64,000 nt of DNA, taken from contig JAGTXO010000034.1 in NCBI GenBank assembly GCA_019448385.1, positions 341,429-405,428 of the forward strand, written 5' to 3'. Both the position numbers and the translations under genes were made by a program. Under the pieces are notes generated by a model. That model was not told the DNA's origin, made no database searches, and worked only from the letters and a program-made list of their open reading frames with translations. Shown here piece by piece: positions 22,073 to 31,030 of this stretch (position 1 is the first letter of the stretch; every line of letters starts with the position of its first letter). This stretch comes from Diacronema lutheri (lineage: Eukaryota > Haptophyta > Pavlovophyceae > Pavlovales > Pavlovaceae).

Positions 22073-22443
22073 GCGCTCCAGCGGGGGCTCACCACGTTCT
22101 TTCGCGCGCTCCGCAGCTTTTCCGCCGTTGGCCCATTTCACAAGGTCTCGGACGTCGAGCACGCGCGGCCGGGCGCGGGCGCGAGGGGGTGCCCGCCGCG
22201 GCGCCGGGGCTGGGCGCGCGCGCGGGGCGCGCACGACGTGGACGCGCCCTTCTCATCGGGCACGTCGCGGACGCCGCGACCGCGTTCAGCGCCGTGATCT
22301 CGGTGGATGAGCGGCGCGCAGGCCGACGAGGCGGTCGCGCTCACCGACCGCGCCGCGCGCCACCTGCCCTCGACCGACGTATCCAAGGCCAATGCGGGCG
22401 CACGTGCGGCGACCATACAGTGTCAATTTGTGTACGTCACCCC
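22073..22443. other. intergenic between RBBP5 and DHHC genes
   Basis: Upstream region of RBBP5 and downstream region of the DHHC gene, both on the minus strand. The RBBP5 reading frame is open upstream for a further 54 codons without family similarity. A plus-strand frame ending near 22446 looks protein-like at its end but has no plausible beginning. I see no element I can defend. Confidence 0.4.
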
Positions 22444-24145
22444 CTAGGCCGCTATCCTCGCCGCATCGTCCGCGCCGGCAGCGCTCGGCATCTCGACATG
22501 CACCTCAGAAATGGCCGCCACACGCCCCTCGGTCGCCCACGTGCGCGCTCGCGCGCCGTTGCCTGCAGCCGACGCGCGGCCGAGCGCGCCATCGCTCGTG
22601 CCGGCCGCCGCTGCGGGCTTGCGCGCGGGCGGCAGGCACGTCGCGCCTCCGCTTCGCCTATGCGCGCGGGCGGGCGGCGCGAGCGATGGCGCGGCCATCG
22701 GTGAGAAGGGCACGGGCTGCAGCTCGAACGGCGGCAGGTCGTCGTCCGCCAGCGTCGACGCGCCTCCACACGAGCCCACACCGAACGAGCACTGCGAGTC
22801 TGACGCTCGCAGGAGCCGAGGCGACGTGAGCGGGGAGCGCCTGTGGCCGCCAGAGTCTGCGGCGCGCGCAGCGTCGTCGTGTGCGCGCGCTCGCTCGCTG
22901 GCGCCGGCTGCGGCGCCATCTGCGTCGGCGCCCTCGTCGGCGCGGCTCGTTTTGCGGCCGAGCGCAGCGAGCTCATGCGCGGACGCCGGGCCAAAGGGCC
23001 TGAGCTCGACCAACCCCGCATCCTTCGCCACGTCGCCTTCGCCCTCCTCACCGCCGCCCTCGCCCCCGCTCTCACGCCCCTCCAAGCCGACGCCGGCGTT
23101 GACGCCGGCGCCATCCGAGAGCACACGCACGCGCTCGAGCTCGGAGCGCACCTCGGCGTGCGCCTCGGCGAGCGCCGCGTCGCACTGCGCGCGAAGCCGC
23201 GCGAAGAGGCGTTCGGCATCGCACAGCACGGCGCGGCAGTTGGACAGAACCGACGTGCGGTCATACACGCGCCGGTCGGCCTGCGACGTCGTCGCGTCGG
23301 TCGTGAGCAGCCTCGTGTGCATCGCGGTGAGCGGGGCGACGCACAGCACGCCTGCGCGCGGTTGGCGAACGGGGACGCGGTGGTCGGGCCGCAGCGCGAG
23401 CCGTGCGCGGAACGGAGCGGCGGCGCGCGCGCGGGGCCGCACCGATGAGGACGCCGAGCGCGACGGCGACGATGAGGAGACCGTTGTACAGCACCGCGTC
23501 GCGCTGCCCGCCGATCTGCCGGACGAGCGCGCGCCGGTCGATGGACGCCCAAAAGCCGAAGGCGTAGACTGTGAGGAAGGCGCCCGTGTAGCAGCAGAGC
23601 AGCGTGAGCGACCAGAGGTAGGCGAAGAAGTACTTGTAGTTGCGCTGGCCGACGCATTGCGAGATCCACGGGCAGTGGTGGTCGAAGCGCATCACGCACA
23701 CGTTGCAGTCCGGGCAGTGCACCGCGCGCGGCGGCCGGAAGACGCGGCAGTGGTAGCACCAGCGCATCGGCATCACGCGCCCGTCGGGCATCACGACGTC
23801 GCGACGCAGCTGCGCGACGTGCGCAGCGTCCTCGGCCGAGATCTCGTCGGAGCGCGCGATGATGCCCGGGTGCGTCGTCGCCGCGAGAAACCACGCGCCC
23901 ACGACGAACATCCACAGCAGGCTCCCGATCGCTGCGATCGACGGCGGGCTTGCATTCGCGATCAAAAAGAGGAAAATGGCCGAGAGCGCTGTCGCGAGGC
24001 CGACGCCGGCGAACGCCGTGCGCCAATCCGGCCCAAACAGGTGCTCATCCCGCCGGTACGAGCCCAACCGCTCCTCAGACTTGCTCAAAGCCGCCTTGCA
24101 CGGCAGCTGCTCCATGAGCAGAGCGGATCTGACACTGCACACCAA
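22444..24145 (-). CDS. DHHC-type protein S-palmitoyltransferase
   Basis: Transfers palmitate to cysteines of membrane-associated proteins; a four-helix Golgi/ER or plasma-membrane enzyme. Two exons: 24145-23443 and 23351-22444, joined at G|GC to restore LIGVLCVAPLTAMHTRLLTT, giving 536 residues. The zinc-binding DHHC domain is complete: MRWCYHCRVFRPPRAVHCPD, CNVCVMRFDHHCPWI (about residue 155), CVGQRNYKYFF. Hydrophobic helices lie before (ALSAIFLFLIA, WMFVVGAWFLAATTHPG) and after (YLWSLTLLCCYTGAFLTVYA, LLIVAVALGVLIG) it, and TTDATTSQ corresponds to the TTxE region. The long C-terminal tail is Ala/Gly/Glu-rich with a possible coiled coil (RAQCDAALAEAHAEVRSELE) and looks regulatory. A second in-frame ATG lies at 24115. 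The start is 86 bp from the divergent Mrp-like gene. Confidence 0.93.
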
Positions 24146-24231
24146 CCTCCCTCATTACGACCCAACTTTGCCCCCATACGCCCCCCATCTTCGCCCCACG
24201 ATGGCCGCGCCGAGTTGACGAAGTTTCGCGG
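24146..24231. promoter_or_regulatory. short bidirectional promoter region
   Basis: 86 bp between the divergent DHHC and Mrp-like ATG codons. It is notably less GC-rich than the surrounding coding sequence and is the only place for both core promoters outside coding sequence. Confidence 0.45.
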
Positions 24232-25104
24232 ATGTCGGGGGCGGCCACCCAGATCTCGGGCCGGATCTCGCGCATCGTCGCTGTGCACTCGTGCAAAGGG
24301 GGCGTGGGCAAGTCAACCGTCGCGATCGGCCTCGCGCGCGCGTTGCAGCGCACGGGGCGGCGCGTGGGCGTGCTCGACGCGGACATATATGGGCCGTCGC
24401 TCCCGTCGCTCGTCGACGGCCTGCCGAGCACCGAGCCCGAGCTCTCGCCCAACGGGCGGCAGGTGCTCCCGTTTGTGAGCGCTGATGGCCTCATATGCCA
24501 GTCCTTCGCTTTCGTCGCGCGCCTCTGGCGCCGACGGCTCGGCGACGGCTCGGTCGTGCTGCGCGGCGACCTTGTCGCAGAGCTCATGGCGGCGATGGCG
24601 AATCATACGCGGTGGGGCTCGCTGGACGATCTGGTCGTCGACTTGCCGCCGGGCACGGGTGAGGTGCCGCTCACCCTCGCCACCGCCTTCCCGCTCGATG
24701 CGGCCGTCGTCGTCTCGACGCCGCACGCGCTCGCGCTCGCCGACACGATCAAGGGCGTCGAGATGCTCGCAAAGCTCGGCGTGCCCGTGCCCGCCGTCGT
24801 ACAGAACATGGCGCTCTTCCGCTGCACCGGCTGCGGCGATGTCCACCGCCCGTTCGGCCCAAGCGCCGCCGACGCGCTCCGCGCGCGCCTGCCGGACGCG
24901 CAGCTCGTCGAGCTGCCCATCATGCCGCACGACTCGGGCCTCGGCGGCTCGCTCGCCGCCGAGTTTGACGTGGTCGCGCGCGCGCTCGACGCGGTCGACG
25001 CGCGGCTCAAGCGCGGTGGGCACGCGCTCCCGCTGCCGACCAAGCAGTGGAGCGCGCCACACTGGCCGACGCTGATGGCGACTGCAAAGCTCGAGCTCAA
25101 GTGA
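24232..25104 (+). CDS. Mrp/NBP35-family P-loop ATPase (Fe-S cluster carrier)
   Basis: ParA/MinD-like ATPase of the Mrp/NBP35/IND1 group, which bind and deliver iron-sulfur clusters. Single exon, 290 residues. Deviant Walker A CKGGVGKST at residues 21-29, LDADIYGPSLPSLV, the DLPPGTGE motif, VVVSTPHALALADTIKGVEM, then QNMALF with the pair CTGC (C-x-x-C) that bridges a cluster between subunits, and the C-terminal ELPIMP/DSGLGG element. The usual VxNM is QNM here. It lacks the N-terminal four-Cys motif of NBP35 and an N-terminal DUF59 domain, so it is closer to the IND1/Mrp class, but the absence of a clear presequence leaves its compartment open. Confidence 0.92.
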   Translation: MSGAATQISGRISRIVAVHSCKGGVGKSTVAIGLARALQRTGRRVGVLDADIYGPSLPSLVDGLPSTEPELSPNGRQVLPFVSADGLICQSFAFVARLWRRRLGDGSVVLRGDLVAELMAAMANHTRWGSLDDLVVDLPPGTGEVPLTLATAFPLDAAVVVSTPHALALADTIKGVEMLAKLGVPVPAVVQNMALFRCTGCGDVHRPFGPSAADALRARLPDAQLVELPIMPHDSGLGGSLAAEFDVVARALDAVDARLKRGGHALPLPTKQWSAPHWPTLMATAKLELK

Positions 25105-25110
25105 GGCTCC

Positions 25111-25112
25111 CC

Positions 25113-25147
<35 letters not shown>

Positions 25148-25154
25148 CCCCCCC
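25111..25154 (+). repeat. poly-C tract
   Basis: A nearly pure run of cytosines just after the stop codon of the Mrp-like gene, interrupted by a single T. Homopolymers like this in the window are otherwise found inside introns, next to acceptors or donors. Confidence 0.95.
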
Positions 25155-25219
25155 GACAGCACACTACACAGCCTGCATCGCGCAAACACAACGCGACGCT
25201 CAGTGACTGCGGCTGCGCT

Positions 25220-25402
25220 TGACCTGATGCCAGATTCCACGATGTGTAGGCGGATGGCAAGCCGGTCGCGCGCGAGCACGGCGTCCCGGCCGGCGGTGCG
25301 GTCGCGCGGTGCAGCGAGCGTGCCGGCACACAATGCAACGAATGTCGCGACCGCTCGCGCGTTCACGCCGCGCGTCAGCTCGATCGTCAGCTCGCCGAGC
25401 GC
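25220..25402 (-). pseudogene. possible cyclophilin (PPIase) N-terminal remnant
   Basis: The minus strand reads LGELTIELTRGVNARAVATF then VALCAGTLAAP and RLAIRLHIVESGIRS. This resembles the start of a cyclophilin domain (GxxxIELF, xTxENFxxLCxG, Y, FHRII). Only this N-terminal third is seen. The expected QGGDF and later strands are missing, since the frame runs into the poly-C tract and the Mrp gene. It could be a truncated cyclophilin or an exon of a gene rearranged by the adjacent repeat-rich stretch. Similarity is by eye only and a chance match is possible. Confidence 0.3.
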
Positions 25403-25583
25403 ACCGTCCGCGCCCGAGCCCGGCGTCGCAATTATGCGAGCAATGCGAGCAGTGCGTACCGCGGGTCCGCGGTGGCGGCGGCGCCGGCGGGCGCGGCCAA
25501 ACGCGGCAGCGGCGAGAGATATGCGAGTCCGCCCAGCGCTGCCGAAGCCTGGCGCACCGCTTGCCGCCGGGCGAGCGTGCGCA

Positions 25584-26819
25584 ATGCCGACGGAGCGCCC
25601 TTTTTTTGGCATTATTTACTACACGGAAGTGCGCGTCCTCCGCCTGCCGCCCGGCTCCGTCGCGCCCGCCGCTCCCGCCGCCGGACGCCGGCCTAGCCTC
25701 TTGGCCGACATCACTGGCGACCGCGAGCGCTGCCGCTTCGACATGCTCAACGCTGAGCACGCCGCCATGCCGCCGGGCTCGCGCCCACGCGGCCTCTGGT
25801 TTGGCCTCGGCAAAGAGAGCGGCCTCTTCCTCGAGGCACTGCCGCGAGCTTATGCCGCTTTCTCGCCGGCGGAGTGGGCCGAGGCGGTTGCGCGCTACTT
25901 GGGTCTGCCGAGCCCCGTGTGCGCGCAGCTCGCGGCGGCGGGCGCGCGCCTCGCGCGCAGCGGCAGCCAGCGCCCGATCCCGGTCGATGCGTTCGGCGAC
26001 GCGCTCGCGGCGGCACCGGGCGTCGCCCACGACCACGTCGCGAAGCTTCGCCACGACCCCGCTCTCAACCTGCTCGCCTCGCTGGCTCGCGGATACGCCG
26101 GGACCTACGCGCGGCGCGAGGACGCGGACATCTTTGGCTCCGTGCTCGCCGGCGTGCCGCCGGCCGGGCGCGCGGCCCTGCGGCGTCGGCGCGTGCCCAC
26201 CGTCGATCTCGTCGTCGTGCTCAACGGTGCGGGCTCGGCCCCTCAGCTCGTGCAGACACTGTGCGAGCTCAAGTCGATCTCGTACTGCCCCACGCGCTAC
26301 GGCCAGTCGGACACGCGCCGCTGCCAGGCCGCTGAGCGGCGGGCGGCGGCCGTCGGCGGCGAGCGGCGGCGTGCGTGCGCTCAACTCGACGAGGAGCTCT
26401 TCGGCATGCAGCCGGGCCAGGTGGGCCCGATGCAGGCGCGCCTCAACTCGTTCCCGCCGATCCGCGCGCTGGTCATCGGCTCGTTCGGCGAGTGGTCGGC
26501 CGGCCTCGCCGACCTGCTCGCCACCTTCTCGCACATGGGCGCGGACGCGTGGATGGCGCGCATGGGCGCGCCCTCGCGCGACGTCGCCCGCGCGGCCCTC
26601 GAGCGCCACATGCGCCTCCAGCTCGCCGCGTGCGTCGTGCGTGGGCACGCGCAGCTCCTGCTCGCGCGCGCGCAGATGGCGCGCGGACAGGCGCCGCCGC
26701 ACCGCCACGCGGCTCACGGCGTCCAGGCGGATGTGGACGCCTGCGGCGGTGTGGACGGCCTCTGCTTCCGGCGCGGCGACGGCGGCGGCGGCCGGCGGGG
26801 GCCGGCGAGGGGTGGCTAG
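25584..26819 (+). CDS. dispersed algal repeat ORF with PD-(D/E)XK-like motif
   Basis: 411 residues, single exon, start at the ATG 25584 immediately before FFGIIYYTEV. The middle has VDLVVVLNG (Asp208) followed after 20 residues by CELKSIS (Glu228, Lys230), the D...ExK spacing of PD-(D/E)XK nucleases. After it comes a Tyr/Arg-rich helix and ALVIGSFGEWSAGLADLLA, ending in a helical region resembling RLQLAACVVRGHAQLLLARA. From memory, ORFs of this type are scattered and repetitive in algal and oomycete genomes, often near retroelements; I cannot confirm that here. The tail just after the stop (from 26810) recurs in inverted orientation at 30876-30962, supporting a mobile origin. No reverse transcriptase is present, so it would be a solo or decayed copy. 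Nuclease function is inference. Confidence 0.6.
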   Translation: MPTERPFFGIIYYTEVRVLRLPPGSVAPAAPAAGRRPSLLADITGDRERCRFDMLNAEHAAMPPGSRPRGLWFGLGKESGLFLEALPRAYAAFSPAEWAEAVARYLGLPSPVCAQLAAAGARLARSGSQRPIPVDAFGDALAAAPGVAHDHVAKLRHDPALNLLASLARGYAGTYARREDADIFGSVLAGVPPAGRAALRRRRVPTVDLVVVLNGAGSAPQLVQTLCELKSISYCPTRYGQSDTRRCQAAERRAAAVGGERRRACAQLDEELFGMQPGQVGPMQARLNSFPPIRALVIGSFGEWSAGLADLLATFSHMGADAWMARMGAPSRDVARAALERHMRLQLAACVVRGHAQLLLARAQMARGQAPPHRHAAHGVQADVDACGGVDGLCFRRGDGGGGRRGPARGG

Positions 26820-26895
26820 GCGTGTGTGGGTGTCCGCCCATGACGCGTCCTGCCACGTCCTTGCCGTCCCGGCCGTTCCCGCTGCCGGCGTGCAC
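26810..26895 (+). repeat. 86-bp dispersed repeat, direct copy at the repeat ORF 3' end
   Basis: Begins at the stop codon region of the nuclease-like ORF (GGGTGGCTAGGCGTGTG) and matches the reverse complement of 30876-30962 with scattered mismatches. It looks like a shared 3' untranslated tail of a transposon family. Confidence 0.85.
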
Positions 26896-27014
26896 AGGGT
26901 CGACGCCCTGATTTCGGCCTGATGTTGCGTGCGCCCTTTCGCTCGCTCCGTTTGTCCAGCCTCGGCCCCGTGCGCGCCCCTCCTGCTGACCCGCCTGTAA
27001 GCGTCGTTAGTATA

Positions 27015-27023
27015 TTTACTTAT
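27015..27023 (+). repeat. target-site duplication, left
   Basis: TTTACTTAT, directly adjoining the left inverted repeat; identical to 27620-27628. Confidence 0.95.
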
Positions 27024-27619
27024 GGGAGTTCCGTACTTTTCCACGTTTCAAACTTTGCCTCCGTACTTTTAGACAAAATGTTTGCAAACTTTCGCCCGGA
27101 CTCCGCCCGGACTCCGTACTTTTCGACGCTGGACCCAAAACTATCCACGCGGCCATCTTCTGCGATAAGGTCTGCAACGGCGAGGGCGACGGCGACTACC
27201 TATGCGGCCACTGCTTTGCTGTGGCCGGCTCGCCGGCGCCGGCGCCCCCTCCGGCCGGCGGCGAGGAGGACTGGGAGGACTACGATGATTCGTCTGAAGA
27301 CGTTCCCAAAAAGCGCCGCAAGACAAGCATGGGCGCGCAGCAGCAGCCGCATGGCGAAGTGAACCAGCGGAAGCAGAACTGCTGCAAGCAGTGCGGGAGG
27401 CCCGGGCACAACAAGAGGAGCTGCCCGGAGCTCGAGCAGCAGAGAGCTAAGTGAGTTCAGCTGCGCGTCGAAAAGTACGGAATAACACGTCGAAAAGTAC
27501 GGCGCCTCCGTACTTTTCGACGGCGCCTCCGTACTTTTCGACGGCGCCTCCGTACTTTTCGACGATTTGTCTAAAAGTGCGGAGGCAAAGTTTGAAACGT
27601 CGAAAAGTACGGAACTCCC
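27024..27619 (+). mobile_element. MULE-like DNA transposon, non-autonomous, with 54-bp TIRs
   Basis: 596-bp element bounded by 54-bp terminal inverted repeats (27024-27077 and 27566-27619, two mismatches, termini GGGAGTTCCGTACTTTT). It is flanked by a perfect 9-bp direct duplication TTTACTTAT. A 9-bp duplication with long inverted repeats is typical of the Mutator/MULE superfamily. Inside are repeated CCGTACTTTT motifs on both sides, a three-copy 21-bp tandem unit at about 27502-27565, and an ORF fragment with a CCHC zinc knuckle. It is too short to hold a full transposase, so it must rely on another copy. The perfect duplication and near-perfect inverted repeats suggest a recent insertion, just upstream of the WDR33 gene. 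Confidence 0.88.
27122..27454 (+). pseudogene. transposase-derived C-terminal fragment with zinc knuckle
   Basis: Open frame inside the MULE-like element. It encodes a Cys-rich segment (CDKVCNGEGDGDYLCGHC), an acidic linker (EEDWEDYDDSSED), a basic patch PKKRRK that could be a nuclear localisation signal, and a CCHC knuckle CKQCGRPGHNKRSCPE close to the stop. MULE transposases often end in such a knuckle. No DDE catalytic region is left. No ATG begins the frame; the first in-frame ATG is 27329. Confidence 0.6.
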
Positions 27620-27628
27620 TTTACTTAT
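27620..27628 (+). repeat. target-site duplication, right
   Basis: TTTACTTAT, directly adjoining the right inverted repeat. It lies 36 bp before the WDR33 start codon. Confidence 0.95.
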
Positions 27629-27663
27629 TCGATTTTTTTCTGCATTGTTTTCGCGCCGCCGCC

Positions 27664-30004
27664 ATGCTGCGCGATGGGCGGGAGGCGCGGCCGCTCAAGC
27701 GGCCGCTACCCGGCCGGGGCGGCGAGGATGAGCGCGGAGGCGCCGGCTTGCCCCGGCGACGGCCCGCCGCGCGTCGCACGGTTGACTTTGCCGGCCCGAT
27801 GCTCCGCTACCTCGCCGAGCGCCGGTATGAGCCGTTGTTGCGCGAGTCGTTCGTGCTCCAGCCCGAGGGCTCGTACGCGCGCCACGTGCTGCCGCCGGGC
27901 GCGTACGCGGGCAACTGCGCGACGGGCGTGTGCGCGCGGCTCGCGCACGCCTCGCACAACTACCCGCGCGCGCCGATCAACTCGCTCAGCTGGATGCCCG
28001 AGGCGCACCGGCTGCTGACGGGCTCGGGCACGGGCCTCTTCACGCTGTGGAACGGCTTCTCCTTCTCCTTCGAGGCGATGCAGCAGGCGCACGAGCGGGC
28101 AGTGCGCGCGATGGCGTGGTCGCATGACGAGCGCTGGCTCGTGACCGGCGACCAGACCGGCTTCGTCAAGTACTGGCAGCCGACGCTCAACAACGTCAAG
28201 GAGTAGGCCGCGCAGCACAACGCCCGCAGCGCCCGTGCGCCGCGTGGCCGTCCGGCGGCGCGGCCTCGCCGGCACGTGCCGTGCCATGCCCGCGCTCCGC
28301 GTAGCGCCATAGCCCTCCCACCATCCCTCCACACCCCTCCCACCCCCCCCCTCCCTTGGGGGCTCATCCCACCCTGAGCGCGCGCGCGCGTCCACGGCTG
28401 CTCGCTGCGCTGCTGGCACTGTGCAGATTTCCCGCGCACGAGGGCACGTCCATCGGCCAGATCTCTTTCTGCCCGTCCGACCGCAAGTTCGCCTCGTGCG
28501 CGGACGACGGTCCAATCAAGCTGTGGGATTTTGAAAGTTGCCGCCTCGAGCGCAAACTGCACGGCCACGGCTGGGACATTAAAAGTTGCCAGTGGCACCC
28601 CACCAAGGCGATCGTTGCATCGGGCTCCAAGGACGCGCTCATCAAGCTGTGGGACCCAAAGTCGGAGAGGGACGTGGCCACCATCCACGCGCACAAGGCG
28701 TCGGTGCTCGCATATGCCCCTCATGCCCACACACCTTGCGGCCGGCGTGTCGCCTTTCCGCGCGGGCCGACGCCATGCCTGCTGTGTGCGCGCCATATCA
28801 CACACACTCCTCCCCCCTCTCTCCCCCCCCCCCCCCCCCCACCCCCCCCCCCCCCACCAGGTGGTACAGCTGCGCTGGCATTCGAACGGCTTTTTGCTTC
28901 TCTCCGCGTCGCGCGACCAGCTCGTCAAGCTGTGCGCTGCCCGCACGGCGCGCGTGCGCCCCGGCCGCGCGCCGCGCCGCGCCTTGAGCGCACACACCGC
29001 GCAAATGCGCCAACGCCGCCCTGCGCGCCGTCCGCCCGTCCGTCCGTCCGTCCGTCCCCTCTTCACTCGCACGCGGCGCGCCTGCGGTACGCAGCTACGA
29101 CATTCGCACAATGCGCGCACTGCGCATCTTCCGCGGGCACACGCGCGAGGTGACGGCGATCGCGTGGCACCCCGTGCACTCTGAGCTCTTCGCCTCCGCA
29201 TCGTACGACGGTGCGGTGTGCCAGTGGGCGGCGACGTTGACTGAGCCACTGTCTGAGCTGCCCGGCGCGCACTACCTGGCGGTGTGGGGCCTCGCATGGC
29301 ACCCGCTCGGCCACCTCCTCGCCTCCGCCTCACAAGACGGTTCCGTCAAATTTTGGGCGCGAAACAGGCCGGGCGATGCCGAGCCGGACCACGATGGCCG
29401 GCGCGATGGCGATTCGACCGGCGCGCGCGGCGGCGCGCACGGCGCGGGCGCGGGCGGCGGCGCAGTGGCGGCGCTGCTCGCGGCGAACGCGGCCGCCGCC
29501 GCCGCGGGCAGGGCCGCCATGCTTCTCGCGCCGCCATCGACCGCGCAGTGCGCCGCCGCTCCGCCGGCCGGCGCCACGGGCGGCGCGGCCGCGCCCGTCC
29601 ACGCGCGCGGGCTGATGGACGGAAGGGGCGTCGGCGGCCTGGACAGTAGCATCGCGCCGCTCGGCATCGCCGACCCGAGGAGCGGCGCGATCGGCGCGTG
29701 CGGCACGCACGCGCGCGGAGGCGGCGGCGCCGCGCCGTGCGCGGCGGCGGCGGCGGGCGCGGTCAGATCCGCGGGCGCATGGGGCGATGGCGCGCTTGGC
29801 GACGTCAGTAGCGGCGGCTTTGCCTTCATCGATGGCGGCTATGGCGGCAGTGGGCTCGGCGCTCGCCTGCCGACTTCCGCTGAGATTGGCGCCTCGTGCG
29901 CTGCGGGCTGCGCGTCGAGGGCGGAGGGCGCGGTCGCGACGTGCCCGGCCGCGTCCGTCGCTGCGTGCGCACCCCACGGCGACTATTGGGCTCTGCGGAG
30001 GTGA
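27664..30004 (+). CDS. WDR33: WDR33/FY/Pfs2, WD40 subunit of the mRNA 3'-end processing complex
   Basis: CPSF subunit that recognises the polyadenylation signal together with CPSF30. Four exons: 27664-28202, 28427-28703, 28861-28931, 29095-30004, 598 residues. Landmarks: TVDFAGPMLRYLAERRYEPL, PINSLSWMPEAHRLLTGSGT, LFTLWNGFSFSFEAMQQAHE, WSHDERWLVTGDQTGFVKYW, ISFCPSDRKFASCADDGPIK, HGHGWDIKSCQWHP, LLLSASRDQLVKL, YDIRTMRALRIFRGHTREV, LAWHPLGHLLASASQDGSVK and NRPGD, the end of the conserved propeller in this family. The C-terminal part is Ala/Gly-rich with no CCCH fingers or collagen-like repeats. A GTGAGA just before the stop could be a further donor. Intron 2 contains long C-runs. The MULE-like insertion sits in its 5' flank. 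Confidence 0.95.
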
Positions 30005-30270
30005 GATTATTGAGATGAGATTCGCAGGTGAGGCTCAGTGCTCCTGCGATGACGAGCATGCCGTCCTCATGATCGTTCATGTCAGACTCGGCTCCCACGG
30101 TGGGGGAGGGGGGTGAAAAGGGGGAGACAGGCATGAGACATCCGCAGAAAACTGCTCGCTGCGTGACGAGTGTTTGGATGACGCGATGGTGCTTGACCTC
30201 AGCGCGAACAGAAAAACAACGCACTCCACTCCTCTCGTCGGCTCGCTTATTTCTACTTGAGGTCGCCATC
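30005..30270. other. intergenic between WDR33 and duplicated copy B
   Basis: Relatively AT-richer stretch between convergent 3' ends. No protein-like frame or repeat is recognised apart from a short G-run near 30105. Confidence 0.4.
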
Positions 30271-30862
30271 GCTCACTTGGCCGAGTGGTTGATCTGCGCG
30301 CAGTCCCAATACGCGGCGACGCCCGGCGGCAGCTGGTTGACGTGCGATCGACGGCTCTTCTGCGCGTGTGGGACGGGTTGCGGGACGGGACGGATGGATG
30401 GATAACGCCGGTGAGTGCACCGAGCGAGGCGCGTTGTGGGAAGGGCGGCGCGCGTGGCGCAGCGGTGGCGCCGGCACGCACCAGCGCATGTGTGTTCTCA
30501 GGCTCGAGCATCGACGAGCGCCGCTTGACCATCTGCTTCGGCTTGTCAACCGCACTCTGCGCGGGCTGGAGCGCGCTCACCGTCGGCTGCGCCGCCTCGT
30601 ACGTCGCGGCGGCGACGGCGGCGCTCGTGACGAAGACGCCGACGCGGAACGAGAGGAGCTTGCCGAGCGTGCGCGGGTTGCGCAGCGCGCTGAGCGAGCT
30701 CTGGAGGGCGGCGGGGAGCAGGACGAAAACCATCGCGAGCGGCTTCTGGACGGTCGTCGGGATGTCGAACGCGCTGGAAGCTTGCGCGGGCTTTTTTGGA
30801 AAAGCGCGCGGATGCGCGAACGTTCGCTGTTCGGTTGGCGCCAAAGGGCGCGGGAAGCGAAA
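30271..30862 (-). repeat. 592-bp segmental duplication, copy B
   Basis: Second copy of 2077-2669, same strand. Its right end is 13 bp from the inverted transposon tail at 30876-30962, which hints that mobile-element activity or ectopic recombination at that repeat moved it. Confidence 0.95.
30273..30733 (-). CDS. small unknown protein, duplicated gene copy B
   Basis: Same structure as copy A: exons 30733-30482 and 30359-30273, intron 122 bp, 112 residues, identical protein. Compared with copy A I count three differences in the 339 coding bases, all at third positions and all synonymous (a Pro, a Val and a Phe codon). The intron carries about five differences in 122 bases. The splice donor and acceptor are intact in both. 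This pattern fits purifying selection on both copies. Function unknown. Confidence 0.65.
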
Positions 30863-30875
30863 ATAATGGCTTCAT

Positions 30876-30962
30876 GTGCAAGCCGGCAGCGGGGACGGGC
30901 CCGGGCGGCAAGGACGCGGCAAGAGGCGGCATGGGCGGACACCCACACACGCCTAGCCACCC
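30876..30962 (-). repeat. dispersed repeat, inverted copy
   Basis: Reverse-complement match of 26810-26895, including GGTGGCTAGGCGTGTGTGGG. In this copy the sequence before the shared tail is not the nuclease-like ORF, so only the 3' tail is present. Confidence 0.85.
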
Positions 30963-31030
30963 AAGCGAGGGGGGGTGTGCATGCGGGCACTTTGACTCAA
31001 CTTTTTGCTCGCTTCGACTCATTCACCGCC

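Noticed and set aside
22189-22446. Plus-strand gene ending in TIQCQFVYVTP
   Set aside because: Two protein-like pieces lie in different frames with only a 19-bp gap between possible splice sites, and nothing upstream continues them.
2077-30862. Long terminal repeats of one 28-kb retroelement
   Set aside because: The two 593-bp segments contain an intron-bearing gene under apparent constraint, lack TG...CA ends and flank ordinary host genes.
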